A stretch of DNA of 64,000 nt, from assembly GCF_007625075.1 (NCBI RefSeq), contig NZ_QMIE01000018.1, positions 1 through 64,000 of the forward strand, written 5' to 3'. The notes under the pieces are model-generated. The model saw nothing but the letters and a program-made list of their open reading frames with translations. It ran no database searches and was not told the origin of the DNA. The stretch is from Oceanidesulfovibrio indonesiensis. Its GTDB lineage: Bacteria; Desulfobacterota; Desulfovibrionia; Desulfovibrionales; Desulfovibrionaceae. The position numbers and the translations under genes were made by a program. Numbering within the stretch: the stretch's first letter is position 1; each line of letters opens with the position of its first letter. Positions 1-6,731 of the stretch are shown here, one piece after another.

Positions 1-591
1 ATCGTTGTTTTGTAAAAGTTGTATTAATCTGGAAATAAACGCAGAGTAGTACCCATAGCCTTCCGGCATTCCCGGCAAAAAACCGCCTGCCAACTCCGCA
101 CCATCTCTGAACCTGTGCGCATTCTCCATCACAAACCTCGCGGCTGCCGGCGGCAGGTGGGGCAGCGATCTCCAGATGAGCGCCAGGGCCGTTTCCATCG
201 CAACCACGCCGCCCACGGCGAGCAGCGCCGTAAGTTCGATGACCAGGGCCGATGCCAGCGCCGGTCCGGCAATGGGGTGCTCCATGACCGTGCCAAGGGC
301 GTCCCTCGTGCCGCCGGCGGTCTCTTCGAGCGTGTCGCCAAGGTCGGCGAAGAACTCGCGTGTGCTCCATTGGTGCGGAGCGTGCTCTCCCACCACCTCC
401 AGCCGGCACTTGCAGTTCGGGTGCGGCCGCTCGGGAACGTCTCCGTAGAAGTACTTGCGGCCGTCCCGGGCAAGGCAGTCGATACACGCGCCAGGACTGG
501 CTTTCCAGCGCCATTTCGTCAACGCATTCCCAGTATAGAGTTCTTTGTCTTTGGCGGTCAACAACGGCGGGCTCGAGTTCTCGGCGGGCAT
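1..591 (-). CDS. phage-like protein with Cys-rich HPNCxC motif, partial (3' end outside window)
   Basis: The minus strand is open from an ATG at 591 to the window edge (197 codons, no stop). A good ribosome site (GAGGAGA, about 5 nt before the ATG) supports this start. Residues 35-65 carry Cys-x2-Cys, a DGRKY segment and a terminal HPNCKC. This is the putative zinc-binding signature at the end of phage Mu gpF / SPP1 gp7-type head-morphogenesis proteins. Here it sits close to the N-terminus and is followed by a hydrophobic stretch (about residues 105-145, two possible membrane helices), so this is not a normal full-length head protein. It may be the edge of a prophage or a related secreted module. 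The open frame, ribosome site and motif are seen directly; the phage link is inferred. Confidence 0.65.
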   Translation of the reverse strand, partial: MPAENSSPPLLTAKDKELYTGNALTKWRWKASPGACIDCLARDGRKYFYGDVPERPHPNCKCRLEVVGEHAPHQWSTREFFADLGDTLEETAGGTRDALGTVMEHPIAGPALASALVIELTALLAVGGVVAMETALALIWRSLPHLPPAAARFVMENAHRFRDGAELAGGFLPGMPEGYGYYSAFISRLIQLLQNND

Positions 592-1038
592 GGTGTCTCC
601 TCGGATGGCGCTGGGTTGTTTCAGTGAGAACAACCACCCTACTGCGCATATCCGGAAAAGACCGCCCGGAAGCGTTGCCAGCTGGCCCAGGCGCAGTCGA
701 AGCGCACTCCAGGTGACAACGCCTTACATCGAGGCTGCGTCCCACCGCTCGCGGGAGCGCAACGCCTCCCTTCCCTGGACGCCGCCGATGCGGGGTGCTC
801 GGCACGGAATCGTGTGCATCGCGGGCTGAAACGCCGATGGATTTATCCGGAGCAATAAATTATGACTCGAAGCATAACGCTGTTCACGTGGTGCGTCTGA
901 GGAAAGCGCGGATATGCCCTGCCGGGGCGTGATCGTCTTAGACGGCGGGCGAGGGGAAATGCGAAAGCTGTCCGCTTCCGTGAACACTCCAGAGACTCGG
1001 ACGGCACCCAATTCCGTACGCAGACCAGGAGCAGGAAT
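592..1038. other. intergenic region between the phage-like gene and the Crp/Fnr gene
   Basis: I found no convincing gene here. An inverted repeat (GGTTGTT at 614-620 and AACAACC at 629-635) lies in the leader of the leftward phage-like gene. An ATTTAT-N8-ATAAAT repeat at 841-860 sits in an AT-rich patch that could hold the promoter of the rightward regulator gene. The 9-mer ATCGCGGGC at 818-826 also occurs in the palindrome upstream of the AprA-like gene. Confidence 0.4.
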
Positions 1039-1758
1039 ATGGCAGGTTCAACCGCGAACACCCCTGTTGGCAACGGCCACTGGCACATGGAGATCAAGGA
1101 CTTTTTCCATGGCATACCGGAGGTGCGCGAGCGGTTTCTTGAACTCGCCACGCGAAAGGTCTACCCGAAGAACGAGATTATTTTCTTCGAGGACGATGTG
1201 AGCCCGTCCTGCTTTTATCTGGAAAAGGGCATCGTCAAGATCTTCAAGATCAGCCTCTCGGGCAAAGAGCCCATCTTCTTCATGCGCCACCAGGGGGAGA
1301 TGTTCGGCCTCGCCGAGGTGACGGAAAACAAGAGGCGCAAATGCAACGCCCAGACGCTCACCGATTGTGTGCTCCACGTCCTGCCCAAGGAAAAATTTGA
1401 GGAACTCGTAGCGACTTCTCCTGCCTTCGCCCTCATGGTCATCAACATCCTCGGCGCACGCGTACGTTACCTGGGAGACCAGATCGAGAGTCTCATGGTC
1501 TGCGACGTGAGCGTCCGCCTGGCCAAACTGCTCGTGTACCTCGTGTTCAACCAGCTCGGAGATCCGGAATCCTGGGAACAGGCTGTGGAGATCGAAAAGA
1601 AGCTCACCCAGGAGCAGATGGCCGCCATGACGGGATCCTGCCAGCAGACCATCAGCGAGACGCTCAAGGCGTTTCAGGCAGAAGGCCTCATCGAGGTGAA
1701 CAGGCGCCGCATCACATTGCTCAATCCCCTCGCGCTTCTTTCTAAAGCGCAGAAGTAG
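1039..1758 (+). CDS. Crp/Fnr-family transcriptional regulator
   Basis: The 239-residue product has a cyclic-nucleotide-binding-type beta-barrel (about residues 30-130), a long dimer helix and a C-terminal winged helix-turn-helix (about 180-230, with the LTQEQMAAMTGSCQQTISETL recognition region in Crp style). No Fnr-type four-cysteine cluster is present at the N-terminus; the cysteines are scattered. AGGAG lies about 8 nt before the chosen ATG; a second ATG at 1087 (MEIKDFF) would remove 16 poorly conserved residues. The gene points toward the HdrB/HdrC-like genes and lies at the edge of the Apr/Hdr-like cluster, so it is a candidate local regulator. The ligand is unknown. Desulfovibrio relatives of this family control nitrosative stress (HcpR) and other anaerobic functions. 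Confidence 0.9.
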   Translation: MAGSTANTPVGNGHWHMEIKDFFHGIPEVRERFLELATRKVYPKNEIIFFEDDVSPSCFYLEKGIVKIFKISLSGKEPIFFMRHQGEMFGLAEVTENKRRKCNAQTLTDCVLHVLPKEKFEELVATSPAFALMVINILGARVRYLGDQIESLMVCDVSVRLAKLLVYLVFNQLGDPESWEQAVEIEKKLTQEQMAAMTGSCQQTISETLKAFQAEGLIEVNRRRITLLNPLALLSKAQK

Positions 1759-1788
1759 ATCGGGCCGTTCGCATTACCTGCCGGTTGC

Positions 1789-2610
1789 TCAAACCGCGCC
1801 GGCGTTCTGCATCAGGCTGTCGACCTTCGTTTCTATTCCCAGCGCCAGGCACAGCAGCTGTGAAACAGACAGGACGGGCACGCCGTCGGCTGTTCGCGAC
1901 GCCTCGCGCAATTGCAGCATGCAGAAAGGGCAGGCCGCCACGATCCCGTCGGCTCCGCAGCGTTTTGCCGCGGCCATCTTGGTCTGCCCGATGGTGTCGG
2001 ACAGTTCTATATCCGTCGTGCTGATGGCCGAGCCGCAGCATTCCTTCTCCATACCCCATGGCGCGGGCGAGGACCCTGCGGCGGAGACAAGCTCTTCGAA
2101 GAAAGAACGCGACCGGGGCGACAATTCCCCAACGGAAAGGCTGGGACGCAGAAGCTTGCACCCGTATTGGACGGCCACGTCCCTGAAGGCGTGCGCGCCG
2201 CCGGCTTCACGTTCAATGCGTTCTATGCCCAACTCTTCGTCGAGTACGTGGAAAAGGTGGCGCACGTCGGCGCCGCCGCGATAGCACAAACCTTCGGCCG
2301 CCAGTATCTCGTTCACCTTGGCCAGCAGAGCCCGGTCTTCGAGCAGGCGGGCAGAGTGGCGCAACGTGCCGTAGCAGCATGCGCAGGTCGTCAGGATGGT
2401 TCTGCCGGCGCGTTCCGCCAGGGAAAGGTTGCGCGCGGAGGCCGCCAGGGATGACATGATGTCCAGGTTTTTCAGCGGGTAGCCGCAGCAGCCGAACCCG
2501 GGAACATCCGCAGCTTCGATGCCGAAATGCGCAAGCAGCGCGTCGGCGGAATCGTCGTACTCGGGAAGATGGTTTGCGGTCACGCAACACCGAAACATGG
2601 CGTATGCCAT
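1789..2610 (-). CDS. HdrB-like CCG-domain protein (heterodisulfide reductase subunit B family)
   Basis: The 273-residue soluble protein has both cysteine-rich CCG motifs of the HdrB family. The first uses Cys8-Cys9, Cys41-Cys42 and the CACC near residue 77; the second uses the Cys at about 151, the CCG at about 196 and a CPFC at about 234. In HdrB such motifs hold non-cubane [4Fe-4S] clusters that act on disulfide or thiol substrates or pass electrons. The gene lies 1 nt downstream of the HdrC-like membrane protein and is surely co-transcribed with it. In some Gram-positive sulfate reducers HdrBC replaces QmoC next to APS reductase, which fits the divergent AprA-like operon here. That functional link is inference; the family assignment is firm. 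Confidence 0.9.
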   Translation of the reverse strand: MAYAMFRCCVTANHLPEYDDSADALLAHFGIEAADVPGFGCCGYPLKNLDIMSSLAASARNLSLAERAGRTILTTCACCYGTLRHSARLLEDRALLAKVNEILAAEGLCYRGGADVRHLFHVLDEELGIERIEREAGGAHAFRDVAVQYGCKLLRPSLSVGELSPRSRSFFEELVSAAGSSPAPWGMEKECCGSAISTTDIELSDTIGQTKMAAAKRCGADGIVAACPFCMLQLREASRTADGVPVLSVSQLLCLALGIETKVDSLMQNAGAV

Positions 2611-2611
2611 T

Positions 2612-4333
2612 TCAGCTCTCCTTCTTGGGCAGCGCGCCTTTCATCCGGGCGAGCGCGTTGTTCTTGTGGATATAGAGCACATCGGCCACACGAACGCCCT
2701 GGGGGCAGTTCTCCTGGCAGCGATAGCAGCCGAGGCAGGCCCAGAGCATCCGCGATGAAGCTACGAGATCGTCCAGTCCCAGGGCCGTGGCGTGGATGAT
2801 CTGGTGCGGGGCCAGGCCCAGCCCGTCCATACCCTGCAGCGAGACCACAGGGCAGGATGAGGTGCAGGTCTTGCAGTTGAAGCACAGGTTGAAGCCGCCG
2901 GTTTCACCGCTGCCGCCCAGCATGCCGCCGAACGCGCCGGCCGCATGGACAGTTTTTTCCGTGGCCTGGGCGAAAGCCCCGCCTCGCTGCGCTTCCAGCG
3001 ACTCCTGCACAGCGTGGAATGTATCGGGAAATGCCTGGGCGCGATGGATGCCGAGGGGGGAGAGGGCGTAGACATCCGTGAGACCACGGGCCGACATTTC
3101 CTGCCGGACGGCGTCCCAGATATCCTGGAGGTTGATGCCCGCCGGACACACTCCCGTGCAGCGCAGGCAATCCGTGCAGACGGTGAGGCCCTCGAAGAGT
3201 TTCGCCAGATCTTCGTTGTTGGAAGCAGTTCCGGAGCTAATGGACGCCAGCTTCACGGACGGCAGGATGTTGCGGTTGTGAAACATGCATGCAGTGACTC
3301 CGACGGAACAGGTGTCCGAGCACAACCCGCACTGCATACAGGCATCCAGCGACAGCATGCGTTTGACGGCGAGCGCCGGTTCGCTCGGCGATTCATCCTT
3401 CGAGCAGCGCTCGGCGATGAGGCTGAGCGGACTCGTCACGGCGTGGCGCATTTTGCCGAAAGGAAGCCAGGCCAGACCGCCGAAGAACACGAGCACGTGC
3501 AGCCAGTACGAAATGGCGACGAGGCCGCCGCCGTCCGCATCCCGGCTCACGGGCGTGAGCGCGCGGGAAATGGCGTAGCTCACAGGCGCGGACTGCGGTT
3601 TGGAATGGCAGTACACGCAGGAATACTCGTTGACCTCCCGGCCGAGGGCCAGCTGTTCCTGAGAGTATGCGGCGCCTGGCGTTTCGGCGGCCAGGCCGTA
3701 TTCCTCCACCCACAGCGCTTCCAGAGCGGCGACGTCCTCCGTGGCCGTGGGGTCGTAGAATTCCTCCACCATGCTGTGGAACTCGCTGCGCGACGGGATC
3801 TTCGCCGCCTTGACGATGAACCCGGAGAGCACAACCGCAGCGATGAGGCCGAGGGCCACTGCGTCCATGGCAGTGGTCTTCATACGTGAGCGCCCGGCGA
3901 TGCGGCGATAGATCGCAAGCCCGACACCGGCCAATGTGATGACCCCGAAGAGGTCGCGAAGGAATGGCCAGGGATCGAGAGTGGAATAGTAGCTCGGGAA
4001 GAGCTTCATGGTGACGACGCCGTCCATGGCGTGCAGCGCCAGCAAAGGAATGAATCCCCAGAATATGAGGATATGCGCCAGCCACCGCAATCGGTCCGCC
4101 CGGTAGAGCCGCATCTGGAGCAGGCCGTCCACGACCAGCCCTTTGGTGGCGGCGATTATTTTTGCGCCGAACAGTGCCTTGAGCACGGCTGATCCGGCGT
4201 GCCGGATGCGCGCACCGGCGGACAGCTCCCGATCCGCCTGGGTCACCCCGCCGGCAAACCAGCGTCGAGCCCGCCAGAGCAGGCCGCCCGCGCAGATCGC
4301 CAGGGAAATCGTCAATAAAGTGTTGAATGTCAT
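2612..4333 (-). CDS. HdrC-like membrane protein: NarI-type cytochrome b domain, CxxCH loop and two 4Fe-4S dicluster modules
   Basis: The protein has 573 residues. The start at 4333 follows AGAGGA; an in-frame ATG at 4483 is upstream but lacks such a site. About five membrane helices occupy residues 1-320, with histidines in helix 2 (WLAHILIFWGF...HAM) and helix 5 (YWLHVLVF) suited to b-haem ligation. A CVYCH motif at residues 239-243 lies in the loop before the last helix, which would be periplasmic in a NarI-like topology. The C-terminal half has four Cys-x2-Cys-x2-Cys-type clusters (CMQCGLC, CTDCLRC, CFNCKTC, CLGCYRC), making two HdrC-like dicluster units. QmoC and HdrC/HdrE fusions have a similar plan but usually one such unit. 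The likely role is transfer of electrons between the membrane (quinone or periplasmic cytochrome) and cytoplasmic HdrA/HdrB-like partners. Confidence 0.88.
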   Translation of the reverse strand: MTFNTLLTISLAICAGGLLWRARRWFAGGVTQADRELSAGARIRHAGSAVLKALFGAKIIAATKGLVVDGLLQMRLYRADRLRWLAHILIFWGFIPLLALHAMDGVVTMKLFPSYYSTLDPWPFLRDLFGVITLAGVGLAIYRRIAGRSRMKTTAMDAVALGLIAAVVLSGFIVKAAKIPSRSEFHSMVEEFYDPTATEDVAALEALWVEEYGLAAETPGAAYSQEQLALGREVNEYSCVYCHSKPQSAPVSYAISRALTPVSRDADGGGLVAISYWLHVLVFFGGLAWLPFGKMRHAVTSPLSLIAERCSKDESPSEPALAVKRMLSLDACMQCGLCSDTCSVGVTACMFHNRNILPSVKLASISSGTASNNEDLAKLFEGLTVCTDCLRCTGVCPAGINLQDIWDAVRQEMSARGLTDVYALSPLGIHRAQAFPDTFHAVQESLEAQRGGAFAQATEKTVHAAGAFGGMLGGSGETGGFNLCFNCKTCTSSCPVVSLQGMDGLGLAPHQIIHATALGLDDLVASSRMLWACLGCYRCQENCPQGVRVADVLYIHKNNALARMKGALPKKES

Positions 4334-4431
4334 GGATTCCTCTCGTGCGTTCCAACCTGCCGTGACCATGGGAATGGCTTCGGTTGTTCGTGTCGATGGT
4401 TGGCAGAATAGCCCAGAAAAAAAATCGCAGT

Positions 4432-4447
4432 TATCGCGGGCGCGATA
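4432..4447. promoter_or_regulatory. 16-bp inverted repeat in the divergent promoter region (putative operator)
   Basis: TATCGCG and CGCGATA form perfect 7-bp arms around GG. The decamer TTTCGAAAGG (4448-4457) follows directly. The element lies between the leftward HdrC-like start (4333) and the rightward AprA-like start (4616), so one bound regulator could control both. Related copies of both sequence elements lie upstream of the tctC-like gene (9573-9588 and 9654-9663). The binding protein is unknown; the Crp/Fnr gene nearby is the obvious candidate, although this is not a classical Crp or Fnr site. Confidence 0.45.
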
Positions 4448-4615
4448 TTTCGAAAGGCCGCAAGGCTGTAATTTGTGATCCACGCGGCGAGAGCAGCCAA
4501 TGCATCACACGGCGCACGGCCGGGGGGGCACCGGAAGTCCCCCCGCAGGGCTCGCTGGATACGCCGCATCGGATCAGGAAACGATCGGACACGAACATAC
4601 CGACAGGAGGAAACC

Positions 4616-6361
4616 ATGGCCAAAGAACTGCCAAAGAGCCTGGATCAGGTCGAAACCAAGACGGTGGAATGCGATCTGCTCATCGTGGGCGGCGGCAACG
4701 CCGGATGTTTCGCCGCGTACGAGGCCAAGCAGGTCAATCCCGACCTGAACGTGGTGATCATGGAAAAGGCCAACATCAAACGCAGCGGCGCCTGCGCGGC
4801 CGGAATGGACGCCCTGAACACATACATCCCCACCTGGGACGGCAAGACTCCCGAGGATCTGGTTCGCTGGTCGCGCGAGCAGGTAGGCGGCGGCCCCATC
4901 CGCGAGGATCTGGCTCTGTCCAACGCTCAGGAGCTCAACCAGTGTGTCGAGGAGCTCGAGGAGTGGGGTCTGCCGATCATTTATGACGAGGACGAAGAGC
5001 ATCCCCATTACCGCGGCTCCTGGGATATCTCCATCCACGGCGAACAGCTCAAGCCGATCATGGCGGAAAAGGCCATGGACTCGGCAGAGGTCTACAACCG
5101 CATCGTGGCCACGGCGCTCATCATGGACGGCGAGCGTTGCGCCGGCGCCATGGGCTTCGGCGTTCGCGACGGCAAGTTCTACGTCTTCAAGGCCAAGGCG
5201 ACCATCGTTTCCACCGGCGGCGCCTGCGGCATCTACAAGTCCTACACCTCGGACGGCACCGCTTCCCACCACCAGACCTGGATGTGCCCGTTCAACGTGG
5301 GCACGGGCTACGCCATGGGCCTGCGCAAGGGCGCGGAATTCACTTCCATGGAGCAGCGCTGGGTGGCCGCCCGCACCAAGGACTACTGCGGCCCGGTGGA
5401 CACAGTGTCCGTGGGCTACAAAGCCAAGATGATGAACGCCAAGGGCGAGTACTTCCTCAATGAGCGCTACGCCCACCTTGGCGGCGACAAGGCCCCCCGT
5501 TACATCCGGGCCAACGCCCCTATGGAGGAATGGCGCGAGGGGCGCGGCCCCACCTACGTGGACAGCACCCACCTGGACGAAGAACAGTGCAAGAACATGC
5601 TCACGGACTACCTGAACGAGCGTCCGTCATTCGTGCTCTACCTTGCGGCCAACGGCATCGACCCCACCGAGCAGCCCGTGGAAGTCTACGGCTCCGACCC
5701 CTACATCGTGGGTGGCCACACCGGCTCCGGCTACTGGGTGGACATGGAGCGCATGACCACCGTGCCCGGTCTGTTCGCTGCGGGCGAAACCGCCGGCGGC
5801 AATCCCAACAAGTTCGTGGGGGGCTGCGCGGCTGAAGGCAAGCTGGCCACCCGCGGGGCCATAAAATTCATCGAAGCCAACGGCGACGTGAACATCGACG
5901 AGTCCCAGGTGGAAGCCGAAAAGGCGCGCGTGTTCAAGCCGCTGTTCCGCGGCAAGGACTTCGACGGCCTGACTCCCGAAGAGATCAAGGAGCGCCTGCA
6001 GCGCCTCATGGACGAGTACGCCGGCGGCACCTCGCAGTTCTATCGCTGCAACGAGGAGCAGCTGGACTACGCCCTCAAGCACATCAAGCTGCTGCAGGAG
6101 CAGTCCGGCGAGTACATCACGGCCTCGGACCTGCACGAGTTGATGCATGCGCACGAGGTTTTCGATCGCATCGATGTGGCCGAGATCGTCTGCCACCACC
6201 TCAAAGGCCGCAAGGAAACCCGCTGGAGCGGCTGGCAGACCCGTTCGGACTACCCGGAACGCGACGACGAGAACTTCAATTGCTTCGTCGAGACCAGGAA
6301 GAATCCGGAAACCGGAGAGATCGAGGTCTTCACGCGTCCGTACGAGCGGATCGTGGACTAG
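4616..6361 (+). CDS. AprA-like FAD oxidoreductase (APS-reductase alpha-subunit / fumarate-reductase flavoprotein family)
   Basis: The protein has 581 residues; AGGAGG lies 5 nt before the ATG. The FAD-binding Rossmann motif (DLLIVGGGNAGCFAA, about residues 20-34) and the AprA-like order of later blocks are clear: SGACAAGMDALNTY, EEWGLP, a GGAC segment, WMCPFNVGTGYAM, VAARTKDYCGP with Arg253, IVGGHTG with His368 and GNPNKFVGGCAAEG near the C-terminal FAD site. The arginine and histidine align with substrate-region residues of true AprA. However, the protein is about 70-80 residues shorter than AprA, its partner gene comes after rather than before it, and the AprB partner is truncated. I therefore call it an AprA paralogue, not the respiratory APS reductase. 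Its substrate cannot be read from the sequence. Confidence 0.85.
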   Translation: MAKELPKSLDQVETKTVECDLLIVGGGNAGCFAAYEAKQVNPDLNVVIMEKANIKRSGACAAGMDALNTYIPTWDGKTPEDLVRWSREQVGGGPIREDLALSNAQELNQCVEELEEWGLPIIYDEDEEHPHYRGSWDISIHGEQLKPIMAEKAMDSAEVYNRIVATALIMDGERCAGAMGFGVRDGKFYVFKAKATIVSTGGACGIYKSYTSDGTASHHQTWMCPFNVGTGYAMGLRKGAEFTSMEQRWVAARTKDYCGPVDTVSVGYKAKMMNAKGEYFLNERYAHLGGDKAPRYIRANAPMEEWREGRGPTYVDSTHLDEEQCKNMLTDYLNERPSFVLYLAANGIDPTEQPVEVYGSDPYIVGGHTGSGYWVDMERMTTVPGLFAAGETAGGNPNKFVGGCAAEGKLATRGAIKFIEANGDVNIDESQVEAEKARVFKPLFRGKDFDGLTPEEIKERLQRLMDEYAGGTSQFYRCNEEQLDYALKHIKLLQEQSGEYITASDLHELMHAHEVFDRIDVAEIVCHHLKGRKETRWSGWQTRSDYPERDDENFNCFVETRKNPETGEIEVFTRPYERIVD

Positions 6362-6404
6362 CCGGATCGTTCATCGAGCAAACGAATTCATGGAGGATAC
6401 ATAG

Positions 6405-6731
6405 ATGCCGCCGAAAGTAGATTGGGAAAAATGTGATGGCTGCAAGGGCAAGGACGAGCCTCTGTGCGAGCAGATCTGTCCCGGCAACCTCATGACCCTG
6501 AACGAGAACAACAAGGCGTTCTGCCGCCCGTACCGCCACTGCTGGGACTGCATGTCCTGCACCAAGGTGTGCCCCGTGGGCGCCATTGAAACGCGCATTC
6601 CGTTCCAGATCGGCTACCACGGTGCCAAGCTCATCCCCATGATGGGCACCGACACCATCACCTGGACCTGTCAGGACATCCACGGCAACGTCACCCGCTT
6701 CCGGTACAAGAACCGCACGGACGAGGACTAA
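6405..6731 (+). CDS. short AprB-like 2x[4Fe-4S] ferredoxin subunit
   Basis: The 108-residue protein starts 43 nt after the AprA-like gene, behind GGAGGATACAT. It has two cysteine clusters: CDGCKGKDEPLC...CP near residues 9-25 and CWDCMSCTKVCP near 46-57. The spacing in the first cluster is the extended form typical of AprB, and the tryptophan beside the second cluster corresponds to the AprB tryptophan placed on the electron path. After residue 60 the fold continues as in AprB (QIGYHGAKLIP..GTDTITW), but the protein ends near residue 108, while AprB is usually about 150-165 residues. The C-terminal tail that clamps AprB around AprA is missing. Its stop codon overlaps the start of the HdrA-like gene, so the three are translationally coupled. 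Confidence 0.88.
   Translation: MPPKVDWEKCDGCKGKDEPLCEQICPGNLMTLNENNKAFCRPYRHCWDCMSCTKVCPVGAIETRIPFQIGYHGAKLIPMMGTDTITWTCQDIHGNVTRFRYKNRTDED

Noticed and set aside
4616-6731. Calling the AprA-like and AprB-like genes the respiratory APS reductase
   Set aside because: Both subunits are too short, the gene order is reversed and the electron partners differ from qmoABC, so a paralogue is the safer call.
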